Source of the DNA: Streptomyces endocoffeicus | GTDB lineage: Bacteria; Actinomycetota; Actinomycetes; Streptomycetales; Streptomycetaceae | Length of the DNA: 64,000 nt | Direction of reading: 5' to 3' | NCBI RefSeq assembly: GCF_016741935.1 | Contig: NZ_JAERRG010000001.1 | Coordinates: forward strand, 124,001 to 188,000 | Part shown: positions 43,283 through 52,117 of the stretch, one piece after another | Numbering within the stretch: the stretch's first letter is position 1 | Layout: each line of letters starts with the position of its first letter | The notes under the pieces: generated by a model | Told to the model about the DNA's origin: nothing | Database searches by the model: none | What the model saw: only the letters and a program-made list of their open reading frames with translations | Translations under genes and position numbers: made by a program

Positions 43283-43905
43283 GCCGGTCCGAGCGGCTCC
43301 TGAAGGCCGCCGCCCCGCTCATGGAACAGGCGCTGCGCATGCGCTTCGTCACCGAGGTCACGGCCGGCACGATCAGCGACGCCGACTACGCCGACTACCT
43401 GGAGATCGAGGCCGCGTTCGTGGAGACGGCCACCCGGCTGCACGGACTGGCCGTGTGGGGCGCCCCCGACCGGACGGCGCTGGAGCGCAACGCCCGTGCG
43501 GTCCATGTGCTGACCACCACCCAGGCGGACTACTTCCGCGAAGCCCGCGCCGCCTGGCCCGTCCCCGCCCGGCCGGACGCCGCCCGGCGGGCCGAGGTGC
43601 TGTCGCGGTACGCGCTCGACGTGGCACGGGAAGGCGGCTACCCGGCAGTGATGACCATGCTGTTCGCCGCGGAGACCCTCTACCTCACCTGGTGCACCCG
43701 GGCACACGAGCGCGGCGCCGTCCCCGACGGCGCGATGAGCGCCTGGGTGGCGCTCCACGCCGACCAGGCGTTCCGGGACGGGGTACGGGCACTCGCGGCG
43801 GAGGTCGACGCCCTGCCGGACGGCATCCCCCAGGAGCGGCTGACCCGCTGGTTCACCGGCATGCTGGAGGCGGAAATCGCCTTCCACGACGCGGTGTTCG
43901 GATGA
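43279..43905 (+). CDS. TenA/thiaminase-II-fold protein
   Basis: 208 all-helical residues matching the TenA/PqqC haem-oxygenase-like fold: RFVTEVTAGTISDADYADYLEIEAAFV and MLFAAETLYLTWCTRAHERG, each shown as consecutive helices. TenA enzymes hydrolyse aminopyrimidine C-N bonds in thiamine salvage. The classical catalytic Cys context is not clearly preserved, so the substrate may differ. It ends the cluster and is followed by a hairpin. Confidence 0.8.
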   Translation: MSRSERLLKAAAPLMEQALRMRFVTEVTAGTISDADYADYLEIEAAFVETATRLHGLAVWGAPDRTALERNARAVHVLTTTQADYFREARAAWPVPARPDAARRAEVLSRYALDVAREGGYPAVMTMLFAAETLYLTWCTRAHERGAVPDGAMSAWVALHADQAFRDGVRALAAEVDALPDGIPQERLTRWFTGMLEAEIAFHDAVFG

Positions 43906-43908
43906 CCG

Positions 43909-43924
43909 GGCCCCGGCGGGGGCC
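43909..43924. terminator. Hairpin ending the BtpA-TenA operon
   Basis: GGCCCC and GGGGCC form an inverted repeat with a 4-nt loop in the gap between the TenA stop and the convergent AbiEii relic. Confidence 0.45.
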
Positions 43925-43926
43925 GA

Positions 43927-44446
43927 TCAGTCGTCCGTGCTCTCCTCGTGCAGCCGCTGGGTAAGGTCGTCGGCCCAGTCCCGAGCCCAGGCTCGCAAGG
44001 TGGCCGTGTCCGCCTCGGTGAGGCCGTAAGCGATGAACTCCTCGTCCTCGTACCACTCCGCACCCGCCAGACGCGCCTGGAGATCCTCGAGACAGAACTC
44101 GTCGCGGGCGTGGCGACGGCCGAGTCGCTCCAGGTCCACGGTGGTGTGGAGGCGGGAAGCGGCGTGGACGTCGATGAGGTCACGCACGGCGCCCGAGGCG
44201 GCCGGAGAGCGGGTCCACACCCACCTCCCTCACCCGCCAGCCGCGCTCGGCCAGCCCGGCGATGAGGGAGCGGGTGATCTCCGCCATGGGTGCGGGGTTC
44301 TCCGTGGCCACGTCGAGGTCCTGGCTGAGCCGGTCGACCAGGCCGTGCGCCTGGACCGCGTACCCGCCGGTGATGACCAGGGGGTAGGGGGTGCCGATGG
44401 CCAGGACGTCGGAGAGGAGCCTACGGTGGAGATCACTGAGGTTCAC
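43927..44446 (-). pseudogene. AbiEii/AbiGii-type nucleotidyltransferase, internally deleted
   Basis: The minus strand starts at GTG 44446 and keeps the nucleotidyltransferase core TPYPLVITGGYAVQAHGLVD and RLSQDLDVATEN (GG and DxD active-site elements). It runs to VGVDPLSG and then leaves frame. The C-terminal part (AVRDLIDVHAASRLHTT, RRHARDEFCLEDLQARLAGAEW) continues in another frame to 43927. About 45 residues between the parts are missing. The start overlaps the upstream gene as GTGA. AbiEii proteins are toxins of type IV-like toxin-antitoxin or phage-defence pairs. This copy should be inactive. Confidence 0.7.
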
Positions 44447-44811
44447 GCCGCGGCTCCCGAGCGGGCCGAAGCCAGTTCGGGGAAAGCCTCCTCCCACACG
44501 TCACGGATGGCCCGGCTGATCAGCGTGCGCAGGACGGGCCACTGGTCGATGAGGAGATCCCGGTTCAGCAGGGCGATCAGGTCATCGTGCTGCCCTTCGG
44601 CGAGCACCGTGCGGTACATGCTCATCCTCGACCGCGGTCGGTCCAGATCGAACCGCGTCAGTCCCGACCACGCCACATGCAGCGGCAGCTGGACGGAGCC
44701 ATGGGCCGGCCCGGCCAGCCGGCCGAGCGCGTCGGGGAGCCTTCGCGCGTAGCGCTGCCGCAGCACCTCGGCAGCGGGCGGGGACGGCTCAGCGGCAGGC
44801 ATAGCGGACAT
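44443..44811 (-). CDS. Hypothetical partner of the AbiEii-type gene
   Basis: 122 residues, not recognised as a named family. Helical, with LPLHVAWSGLTRFDLDRPRSR and ALLNRDLLIDQWPVLRTLIS, quoted in part. It has no helix-turn-helix like classical AbiEi antitoxins. The 4-nt overlap with the nucleotidyltransferase gene implies a coupled pair. Starts 44811 and 44802 are both possible. The frame and codon use look intact, so it may have outlived its partner. Confidence 0.6.
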   Translation of the reverse strand: MSAMPAAEPSPPAAEVLRQRYARRLPDALGRLAGPAHGSVQLPLHVAWSGLTRFDLDRPRSRMSMYRTVLAEGQHDDLIALLNRDLLIDQWPVLRTLISRAIRDVWEEAFPELASARSGAAA

Positions 44812-45062
44812 GCCACCAGTATGAATGACGCGGGCCGTCCGGGCCTCACACCCGGCGAGGACGCCCATCCGTTCTTCTTCCGCCCCCACACCCCGGTCGG
44901 CCGGTCCCGGTGCCCCGGGCACCCCGATCACTGTCCAGTTATGAGCGGCCCCGGCCGCCCCGCGCCCCTCCCTGGAGGACCGCATGGCACGCACCAAGCC
45001 CGTCATCTGGCCGGTCCTGCCCAAGGAGCCTCGGCGCGCCTTGCGCCGCACGCGGGCCGGGG
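44812..45062. other. Intergenic stretch with possible truncated gene start
   Basis: No intact gene. A TGGAGG Shine-Dalgarno precedes ATG 44984 (MARTKPVIWPVLPKEP), but after about 25 codons the frame runs antisense through the lipoprotein gene with unnatural composition. It is probably a gene 5' end cut off by rearrangement. Confidence 0.35.
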
Positions 45063-45575
45063 TCAGCCGGCCGTCTTCACCTTGGTCGCCTTGGCAACCT
45101 GGCAGGTCTTCGGCATGGCGGCGGAGTCGCCCTTCCACGCGGTGGAGGCGAGCGCGCTCTTCATGGCTCCGGCTTGGACGGGCTGGTTGGTGAGGGTGGT
45201 GTAGACCGCCTGGTCGGGATGTGCGGAGTTCAGGAAACGGACCTTGACGGTGTAGGCGTAGTCCGCCGCGCCGTTCGCGTTGTCGAGCTGGACTACCGCG
45301 AACAGCTTGGCCGCGTCGCGCAGCTGGCACGACTTGATGCTGACCTCGACTTTGGACGTCACCGCCTGAGCGGTGCCGGATCCGCCGGTCGACCCGCTCG
45401 CCGAGGCGGACGGCGACAATGTGGTCTTCGAACTCGGCGAGCCGCCGCTCGTGCCCTTATTCCCGTCCTTCCCGGCGTCGGACGACGCATCGCCCGATCC
45501 GCCGCTGGAGCAGGCCGAGAGAGCGAGAAGGGCGGCGGCGAGCGCGCCGAAAGCGGCGACGCGAGGAAGATGCAT
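45063..45575 (-). CDS. Secreted lipoprotein of unknown function
   Basis: 170 residues. Signal peptide with lipobox LSAC, then a Gly/Ser/Thr-rich linker to about residue 70, then a beta-rich domain of about 95 residues with two Cys (SCQL and TCQV) that could pair. The second domain (KVRFLNSAHPDQAVYTTLT) resembles extracellular immunoglobulin-like DUF domains found in many Streptomyces lipoproteins. ATG 45575 was chosen to place the signal peptide at the N-terminus. The function is unknown. Confidence 0.82.
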   Translation of the reverse strand: MHLPRVAAFGALAAALLALSACSSGGSGDASSDAGKDGNKGTSGGSPSSKTTLSPSASASGSTGGSGTAQAVTSKVEVSIKSCQLRDAAKLFAVVQLDNANGAADYAYTVKVRFLNSAHPDQAVYTTLTNQPVQAGAMKSALASTAWKGDSAAMPKTCQVAKATKVKTAG

Positions 45576-45800
45576 AGTAAAAGGTCCCCCGTCAGGACAC
45601 AGGTTCGCCGGACGGACCGGCCGAGTCCGCTTCACGCTACACGTGCCGCGATAGCCACGTGCCAAGCGGCTGAGCGATCACTGGGTGACCCCGGAGGATG
45701 GTCTTGCGCTCGACCGGGGTGCCGACGGCCGCCGAGCAGCGCCTGTCGGCAATGTCCTGTCTACGAGGGCAGGCGGTCCTGGCGATTCGGCATGCCGGAC

Positions 45801-46085
45801 TCAGCGGCTGGTGCCGCTGGCGTCGAGGGTGTCGGTCTTGACCGGCGGCCGCACATCCATCGGCTTGTCGAAGGCACTGAACGATGTGGTGTTGTGATGG
45901 TCAACGCCCTTGTAGACGACCACGCTCATGACCCACCGCCTCACCTGCGGCCGCTGGTCCCAGCCGGTCACGGTGTTCTCGTACACACGAACCGCCTGAT
46001 CGATTCCTCGGCTCAGTCTGATCGTGCCGGGGTCATCCCAGCCCTGGCAGGTTGCGCAGTTCCCCAATTCGCAAGAGTCGTGCAA
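45801..46085 (-). CDS. Hypothetical small ORF
   Basis: 94 residues, unrecognised, overlapping the last 53 bp of the flippase gene in another frame. Its middle (WVMSVVVYKGVDHHNTTSF) has a natural-looking composition, but no Shine-Dalgarno supports a start. A shorter start at 45929 is possible. It may be a fragment. The flanking bases 45576-45800 hold no gene. Confidence 0.22.
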   Translation of the reverse strand: MHDSCELGNCATCQGWDDPGTIRLSRGIDQAVRVYENTVTGWDQRPQVRRWVMSVVVYKGVDHHNTTSFSAFDKPMDVRPPVKTDTLDASGTSR

Positions 46086-47715
46086 GGAGCAGGAACAGCA
46101 GCAGCATGGTGATGCCGCCCGCAGTCAGTGCGAGAGCTGGTGTCCAGGAGACAGATGCCAGGCTGTGACTGCAGGAGCGGGCGATGAGCCACCCGGTCGA
46201 ACCGGCCCCGGTGGCGGCCGCGGTCAGTTTGGCGTAGGTGCGGCAGATCCGCCGACCGTCGAGCAGCCCCTCGGTGCGTTGCCGCAGCCGTAGAGCGGTC
46301 AGCAGCAGACCGATCGCGTAGGACAGGCTGTACGCGGCGGCCATCCCGGTGACCGCACAACGGGGAGACAGCAGAAGATGGCAGGCCACAGCGAAAGCGA
46401 TGTTGATGCCGTTGATCCACAGCGCTATGCGGAACGGTGTGCGGGTGTCTTCGAAGGCATAGAAGCCGCGCAGCAGGAGGTATTGAGCGGAGAATGGGAT
46501 CAGTCCCAGGCCGAAGGCTTGCACCATGTGGCCCAGGGGGATGGTTGCCGCGGTGTTGGCAGCGCCGTGGGCGAACAGCAGTTGCGCGATCTGCGGGCCG
46601 AAGGCGACGAAGAAGAATGCCGCTGGAACGATGATGACGCCGCTGGTCCGCAGTGCTCGGGAGAGGTCGGCACGCAAGTCCTCGACACGGTGCTCGGTCA
46701 CTGCCCGGCTCATGCGCGGAAGAAGAGCGGTGACAAGGGAGACGGTGACGATCGACTGGGGCAGCATCCAGATCTGCTGGCCGTAGCTGTAGGCGGTGTA
46801 GCCGACCCCGTCGTGGGGCAGGGCGGCGTCGGCGGAGGAGGCCAGGCGGGTGACCACCGTGCTCGCCACGAGGTTGGCCAGTACGAACAGCAAGGTCCAG
46901 CGGGCCGCGTTCACGCTCTTGCGCAGGCCGGTGCCCCGCCAGTCGAAACGCGGTCGAAGCCGGAATCCGGCTTCGCGGGCGTAAGGGATCAGGGCGAGCG
47001 CCTGGAGGGCCAGGGCAGTCGTGGTACCGATGCCGAGCAGCCGGACCTGGGCGTCCGTGATGTCCGTGGCCTTTTCGGGGGCGGTCATCATGCCGACGTA
47101 CAGGCCGAACATGGTGATCAGAATGAGGTTGTTCAGAACCGGGGTCCACATCATCGCCCCGAACCGGTTCCGGGCGTTGAGGACCTGGCCGAAGATGCTG
47201 AACACGCCGTAGAAGAAGATCTGCGGAAGCAGGAAGCGGGCGAAGACGACCGTCAACTCGAATGCGTCGTGGGTGGCAGGTGTGTCGCGCTGGTAGACGC
47301 TGATGATCGCGGGAGCGGCCCATGTGGCCAGCGCGGTGCCGACGCCGAGGACACACAGCACGAGGGTGACCAGACGCTGTTCGAAGGCGGCTCCGCCGTC
47401 GGGGTCTTCTGTGCGGGCCCTGACCAGCTGCGGGACCAGGACGGAGTTCAGCGCACCACCGATCAGAAGGAAGTACAGGCTGGTGGGCACCGTGTTGGCC
47501 TGGTTGTAGGTGGTGGCCAGCAGCCCGGTGCCCAGTGCGGCGGCTTGCAGCACTTGCCGGATCAGTCCAGTAGCGCGCGAGACCACCGTCCCGACCGCCA
47601 TCAGCGCGGACGAGCGCAACACTCCGCTGCCACCCTGGCCCCGCTTGGGTGCGGCATGCCTTCTGCGTCCGGTGCTTGACCGCTCTAACGCTTCGGGTGA
47701 TGTCTCCTCGCTCAT
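46033..47715 (-). CDS. MurJ/MviN-family lipid II flippase-like protein
   Basis: 560 residues with about 14 transmembrane helices of the MOP exporter fold. GTVVSRATGLIRQVLQAAALG, GALNSVLVPQLVRAR and LLRGFYAFEDTRTPF are typical MurJ landmarks. The hydrophilic N-terminal about 30 residues are basic. Streptomyces keeps its main murJ near the origin next to replication genes, so this lone copy is likely a paralogue. No pseudokinase C-terminal extension is present. ATG 47715 lacks a clear Shine-Dalgarno; GTG 47721 is the alternative. Confidence 0.85.
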   Translation of the reverse strand: MSEETSPEALERSSTGRRRHAAPKRGQGGSGVLRSSALMAVGTVVSRATGLIRQVLQAAALGTGLLATTYNQANTVPTSLYFLLIGGALNSVLVPQLVRARTEDPDGGAAFEQRLVTLVLCVLGVGTALATWAAPAIISVYQRDTPATHDAFELTVVFARFLLPQIFFYGVFSIFGQVLNARNRFGAMMWTPVLNNLILITMFGLYVGMMTAPEKATDITDAQVRLLGIGTTTALALQALALIPYAREAGFRLRPRFDWRGTGLRKSVNAARWTLLFVLANLVASTVVTRLASSADAALPHDGVGYTAYSYGQQIWMLPQSIVTVSLVTALLPRMSRAVTEHRVEDLRADLSRALRTSGVIIVPAAFFFVAFGPQIAQLLFAHGAANTAATIPLGHMVQAFGLGLIPFSAQYLLLRGFYAFEDTRTPFRIALWINGINIAFAVACHLLLSPRCAVTGMAAAYSLSYAIGLLLTALRLRQRTEGLLDGRRICRTYAKLTAAATGAGSTGWLIARSCSHSLASVSWTPALALTAGGITMLLLFLLLARLLRIGELRNLPGLG

Positions 47716-47739
47716 GGGCACAATTTACGACGAAGCCGC

Positions 47740-48094
47740 ATGGGTTGGTCACTGATCCCAGGGCCCGCGTCCGTGTTCGTCCTGACCGGAGACGACGTCA
47801 CCTTCACCCACCGGAGCCTGCTCGTGACCGGACTCGGGGAGGACGGCGACCTGCTCATGATCGGCCACCCGCCCGTTCGGGACGTCCTGGCCGTGACAAG
47901 CCCCTATTACCGCTACACCTGGGGCCGGCGCCTGCGCCCGTTCGACGGCCACGTCCTCGCCGAGAGCATCACCCAGCCGCTGGGGCCGGTTCGACGACCC
48001 GAACCTGGCCGACGTCGTCGCCAGCCAGACCGGACAGGACGCGGGTGTACGGGACTACGTCCTAGGCGCCCCGGGCGCAGCCCGCATCACCTAA
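47740..48094 (+). pseudogene. Frameshifted hypothetical gene
   Basis: MGWSLIPGPASVFVLTGDDV reads well to HVLAESITQPLG near base 47981. One extra C then throws it out of frame. The other frame continues FDDPNLADVVASQTGQDAG to a TAA at 48092. Joined, it would be about 118 residues. The family is not recognised. The start sits 25 bp from the divergent flippase start. Confidence 0.5.
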
Positions 48095-48690
48095 CCGGCC
48101 ACCTCGTACTGCCCCACCTCACGGAAGTAGCGCAGGGTTTCCGGGGAGCCGTCGTCGAGGGCGGCGTTGGCTGCGGCGCGCAGGGCGTCACTGATGTTCG
48201 GAGCCGCGAGCATGCGAGCTATGTAGACGGCGTCGTCCTCGGCTTGGGCCAGTCGGTAGCCGGTCTCCAGCCAGGTGCGCATCTCCTCCGGGGAGTTGTT
48301 GTCGAGGAGCTTGTTGGCCTCCTCGATGACGCGCTTGTCATTGTTCTGCGTTGCCCCGTGGAGGATGCGGGCGATGGCGACCCGGTCGTCCTCGGCCTGA
48401 GCCAGTCGGTAGCCGGTCTTCAGGAAGGTGCGCATGTCGTCCACGGTGCCGTTGAGGGCCTCATTGGCCTCTCGGGCGACCCCCCGGCCGCTTCCCTCGT
48501 CCGCCAGGATGGCGGCGATCGCCGCACGCAGTTCGTCCTCCGACATCTCGTCCACCGGTGTGTCGGACGTGGTCGCCACGGTGGTGGTGACCGGGGCCGC
48601 CGAATCGTTGGCAAACGCCGGGGCGGTGAAGAGGAGGGCTGGGGTCAGGGCGGTGGCCACGACGAGCAGAACGGCACGCGTCGGTCTCAT
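48091..48690 (-). CDS. Secreted ALF-repeat protein
   Basis: 199 residues. Signal peptide (LLVVATALTPALLFTAPAFA), a Thr/Val-rich spacer, then about three ALF repeats of 43 residues with the pattern (L/A)(L/N)xxxxxDMRTFLKTGYRLAQAEDD and VAIARIL. ALF repeats occur in secreted actinobacterial proteins, often as many copies beside toxin domains. This is a short stand-alone form. ATG 48690 follows GGAGG. The function is unknown. Confidence 0.85.
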   Translation of the reverse strand: MRPTRAVLLVVATALTPALLFTAPAFANDSAAPVTTTVATTSDTPVDEMSEDELRAAIAAILADEGSGRGVAREANEALNGTVDDMRTFLKTGYRLAQAEDDRVAIARILHGATQNNDKRVIEEANKLLDNNSPEEMRTWLETGYRLAQAEDDAVYIARMLAAPNISDALRAAANAALDDGSPETLRYFREVGQYEVAG

Positions 48691-49026
48691 GAATATACGC
48701 CTCCGTGTTCGAACTTCGGGTATGCAGATGATCACCCATGCGCGCCAAAATCGCACGAGGAATCGGTTAGTCCGGAAAAACACACCCGCCGTCGCCGACG
48801 CCGTCGGTCACCGAATACGGGAAGCCGGCGCCCCGGTCCAGGTCACCCACCATCACATCGACCGGCCGCCGGTCCCCCGCGAACACCCGGCGGCCCGACT
48901 GCCCGTTCCGCGCGGTCATGGCGTACGTCGAGGAGCGGCGCGGCCGGAGCCCCGGTGCGGGTAACTCGCCCCAGCCGAGGCTAGGTTGGCCCGATAGGCA
49001 GGTAATCCCCCCGGAAAGGGACATGA
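48691..49026. other. Intergenic region between ALF-repeat and prenyltransferase genes
   Basis: It holds two divergent promoter regions. A minus-strand open stretch (ending GDGGCVFPD near 48770) has plausible composition over about 50 codons but no Shine-Dalgarno or recognised family. No gene is called. Confidence 0.4.
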
Positions 49027-49971
49027 ATGGGTATGACCGTCGCCTCACAAGCCCAAGCCTCGGCTCAAGTCCCGGCCCAAGGCCGTGCCGCCCGGTTGGT
49101 GGGGCGGGCCCCCGCCGGGGTGCGGCCGTATCTGGAGTTGTTGCGGCTGGACCGGCCGGTGGGGGCCTGGCTGCTGGTGGTGCCCGGATGGATCGCCCTG
49201 GGAGCGATCGCCGGGCCCCGGGACGGGGGCCTGCTCGGGCTGCTGCTCCTGGTGTACGGGGTGCTGTCGAGAGGGTCCGCCAGCGGGCTCAACGATGTGC
49301 TGGACGCGCGGTTCGACGCACAGGTGCCGCGTACGGCGGGGCGGCCCGTCGCCTCCGGGCGGCTGGCGGCCGGGCGGGCGCTGGTGCTGTGTGTCGTGGT
49401 GGGGGCCGTCGCTCCGCTGGTGATGGGGTTCTGGAGTGTGGAGGCCGTGGTGTGGGCGGCGGCCGGGGCGCCCCTCGCGGCGGTGTATCCGTATATGAAG
49501 CGGGTCACCCACTGGCCGCATGTGTGGCTGGGGATCACCATCAACTGGACGGTGCCGCTGGTGTACGGCCTGCTCACCGGAGGGCTCGGGGGCGGGGGCG
49601 GGGTGCTGTACGGGGCGCTGATCTGCTGGGCCGTGGGGACGGACGTGATCTACGCCTGCCAGGACCGGGAGGCCGATGTGCGGGCCGGGGTGCGGTCGGC
49701 CGCCGTGCTGCTCGGGCGCCGTAGCCGGGTGCTGGTGGGCGGCGTGTACGCGGGGTGTGTGGCGCTGCTCGCCTGGTTCGGGGTCGTGGCCGGGCTCGGG
49801 CCGCTGTACTGGCCCGGGCTGTGCGTGGTCGCGGGGCAGTTGGGGTGGCAGGTATGGCGGGCCGACCCCGCGGACGTCGGAGCCTGCGGGCGGGCGTTCG
49901 GCACCAACCCCCTGTGCGGACTGCTCATCCTCGTGGCCGTGCTCGCCGGGCGGGTCGGTACCCTCGGCTGA
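49027..49971 (+). CDS. UbiA-family prenyltransferase
   Basis: 314 residues with about nine membrane helices. The two Asp-rich motifs are NDVLDARFD and the second loop DVIYACQDREADV, both needed to bind Mg-pyrophosphate. UbiA enzymes transfer isoprenyl chains to aromatic acceptors. Streptomyces homologues of this type have no settled substrate. ATG 49027 has GGAAAGGG upstream; ATG 49023 (other frame) is ignored. The MpaB/DUF2236 gene follows after 24 nt, implying co-transcription. Confidence 0.85.
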   Translation: MGMTVASQAQASAQVPAQGRAARLVGRAPAGVRPYLELLRLDRPVGAWLLVVPGWIALGAIAGPRDGGLLGLLLLVYGVLSRGSASGLNDVLDARFDAQVPRTAGRPVASGRLAAGRALVLCVVVGAVAPLVMGFWSVEAVVWAAAGAPLAAVYPYMKRVTHWPHVWLGITINWTVPLVYGLLTGGLGGGGGVLYGALICWAVGTDVIYACQDREADVRAGVRSAAVLLGRRSRVLVGGVYAGCVALLAWFGVVAGLGPLYWPGLCVVAGQLGWQVWRADPADVGACGRAFGTNPLCGLLILVAVLAGRVGTLG

Positions 49972-49995
49972 GCGACACGGCCCCTGGAGGTGCTG

Positions 49996-50889
49996 GTGGG
50001 ACTGCGGGAACGGATCGCGGCGGAACTCACGGCGACCATGCACGGCGGGGATCTCAAGCTGGAGCGGTACGCGGGGCCGCCCGGGGATCCCGGGCTGTTC
50101 GGGATCGCGCCGGGGGACCCGGTGTGGCGGGTGCACGGGCAGGCCACCGGGATGCTCACCGGGGGGTTCGCCGCGCTCATGCTCCAGTCGCTGCATCCGC
50201 TGGCCATGGCGGGGGTCGATCAGCACTCCGACTTCCGCGCCGATCCGGTCGGGCGGCTGAACGGAACCGTACGGTTCATCACCACGACCACCTTCGGCTC
50301 CTCGGCCGCCGCCCGCGAGGTGATCGACCTCGTCCGGCGGATCCACACCCGGGTGCACGGCACCGCCCCCGACGGCCGGCCGTACCGCGCGGACGACCCC
50401 GACCTGCTCACCTGGGTGCACACCGCCGAGGTACGCAGCTTCCTCGCCGGCCACCAGACCTACGCACCCCGGCCGCTCCGGCTGACCCCCGCCGAGTGCG
50501 ACGCCTACTACCGCCAAGCCGCCCCCGTGGCCGAGGCGTTGGGCGCGCGGAACGTACCGCGCACGTCCCTCGAGGCCGAGCGCTACCTGACCCGCCTCCG
50601 CCCCCAACTCCACGCCACTCCGGCCGCGTTGGACTCGGTACTGTTCCTCCGCCGCTTCGGACGCACCCGACGGGAGCGGCTGGTCGCAGGCCTGCTCACG
50701 AACGCCTCCGTCGGACTCCTCCCCGACTGGGCCCGCACCGAACTCGGCATCCACCGCCCGGCCCCCGTCCGCACCGGCTGGGACCGGCCCCTGGCGACGG
50801 CCGTCGGACGCACCCTCCAGTGGGCGCTCGGGCCCTCCCGGATCCAGGCCGCCGCACGGGGGCGGCTGGCGGGGGCGCGGCAGGGATGA
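49996..50889 (+). CDS. MpaB/DUF2236 (latex-clearing-like) oxygenase-family protein
   Basis: 297 residues. Conserved DUF2236 features are LQSLHPLAMAGVDQHS, GRLNGTVRFITTTTFG and HTRVHG with DLLTWVHTAEVRSF. The conserved His residues bind haem in relatives such as rubber oxygenase Lcp and fungal MpaB, which cleaves a prenyl side chain. Following a prenyltransferase, a role in cutting or oxidising an isoprenoid chain is plausible. GTG 49996 was chosen because TGGAGG sits 5 nt upstream. Confidence 0.84.
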   Translation: MGLRERIAAELTATMHGGDLKLERYAGPPGDPGLFGIAPGDPVWRVHGQATGMLTGGFAALMLQSLHPLAMAGVDQHSDFRADPVGRLNGTVRFITTTTFGSSAAAREVIDLVRRIHTRVHGTAPDGRPYRADDPDLLTWVHTAEVRSFLAGHQTYAPRPLRLTPAECDAYYRQAAPVAEALGARNVPRTSLEAERYLTRLRPQLHATPAALDSVLFLRRFGRTRRERLVAGLLTNASVGLLPDWARTELGIHRPAPVRTGWDRPLATAVGRTLQWALGPSRIQAAARGRLAGARQG

Positions 50890-50895
50890 CGTCGG

Positions 50896-50917
50896 CCGTG
50901 CCCGGACCTGGGCACGG
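50896..50917. terminator. Hairpin between convergent MpaB and glycerate kinase genes
   Basis: CCGTGCCC and GGGCACGG form an 8-bp stem with loop GGACCT in the 56-bp convergent gap. It probably ends transcription on both strands. Confidence 0.55.
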
Positions 50918-50945
50918 GATGAGCCACGATGTGGCCGCGCCGGCT

Positions 50946-52058
50946 TCAGACGGGCAGGAAGTCGCTCGCTATGCGCGCCGCCGTCCGCTCCAGCAGGGGC
51001 CCCGCCTGCGCGAGGCAGCGGGGGATGTCGGGCTCCAGTTCGGTCAGGGCGTAGGCCCGATGGATGCCGACGGCCTTCAAGGAGTCGGGGTCCAGGGACA
51101 ACCGGCCGCAGACGGCGACCACGGGCAGGCCGTGCGCGCGGGCCCGGGAGGCGACGCCCGCCGGTGCCTTGCCGTGGAGGGTCTGGTCGTCCAGGGAGCC
51201 CTCACCGGTGATCACCAAATCCGCTCGGGCCAGGGCCTCGCCGAAACCGAGCAGGTCCAGCATCACCTCCACTCCGGGGCGGAACCGGGCCCGCAGTGCG
51301 GTGAGGGCGCCGAAGCCGAGTCCGCCGGCCGCCCCGGCTCCGGGTTCCTCGGCCGTGCCGAGCGCTCCGCACGTTCGCGCGTAGTGGTGCAGGGCGCTCT
51401 CGAGGATGTCCACCTCCTTGGGGGAGGCGCCCTTTTGGGGCCCGTAGACCGCGGCCGCGCCCTTCGGCCCGAGCAACGGGTTGTCGACGTCGCTCGCCAG
51501 TACAAGGTCCACCTCCGCGAGCCGGGTGTCGAGTCCGGACAGGTCGGCCTTCGCGAGCCGGGCCAGGGCCGCCCCGCCGGGGCCGACCGGGGCGCCGGAC
51601 GCGTCCAGGAACCGCGCGCCGAGCGCCGACAGCATCCCCGCGCCACCGTCCGTCGTCGCACTGCCGCCGACGCCCAGGGCGATCGAACGGGCCCCGGCGT
51701 CCAGCGCGGCGCGCAGTACTTCGCCGGTGCCGTACGACGTGGCGGTGAGCGGCGCGAAGACGTCCGCCGGGAGGTGTCGCAGCCCGGACGCCTCGGCCAT
51801 TTCGACGACCGCGGCGCCGTTCCGCAGGGCGTAGGCGGCGGTCACCGGCGTGCCCTCGGGTCCGGTCACGCGTATCTGGCGTCGGCCGAACCCGGCCGCG
51901 ACCGCGGCGTCCACCGTCCCGTCACCGCCGTCGGCGACCGGTACGGACGCGACCGACGCGTGGGGGGCCGCCCGCCGGAGCCCGGCGGTGAGCCGTTCGG
52001 CTACCTGAGCCGCGGTCAGCGACCCCTTGAACTTGTCCGCCGCGATCAGTACGCGCAC
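50946..52058 (-). CDS. glxK: Glycerate kinase (GarK/GlxK family)
   Basis: 370 residues, full length. VLIAADKFKGSLTAAQVAERL, PVADGGDGTVDA, GVGGSATTDGGAGMLSALGA and LVITGEGSLDDQT are class II glycerate kinase motifs. It phosphorylates glycerate, the end product of the gcl-glxR branch, to feed glycolysis. GTG 52058 follows GGAGAGGA. It lies 59 nt after the allantoicase gene, last in the operon. Confidence 0.94.
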   Translation of the reverse strand: MRVLIAADKFKGSLTAAQVAERLTAGLRRAAPHASVASVPVADGGDGTVDAAVAAGFGRRQIRVTGPEGTPVTAAYALRNGAAVVEMAEASGLRHLPADVFAPLTATSYGTGEVLRAALDAGARSIALGVGGSATTDGGAGMLSALGARFLDASGAPVGPGGAALARLAKADLSGLDTRLAEVDLVLASDVDNPLLGPKGAAAVYGPQKGASPKEVDILESALHHYARTCGALGTAEEPGAGAAGGLGFGALTALRARFRPGVEVMLDLLGFGEALARADLVITGEGSLDDQTLHGKAPAGVASRARAHGLPVVAVCGRLSLDPDSLKAVGIHRAYALTELEPDIPRCLAQAGPLLERTAARIASDFLPV

Positions 52059-52117
52059 CCGTTTTCCTCTCCTTCCGGGCCGGGCGGCGATCCGCCCGGC
52101 GTCGTCCGCCGGTGCGG

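Noticed and set aside
48767..49048. Minus-strand ORF between the ALF-repeat and prenyltransferase genes
   Set aside because: No Shine-Dalgarno, no recognised family, and it overlaps the prenyltransferase start.
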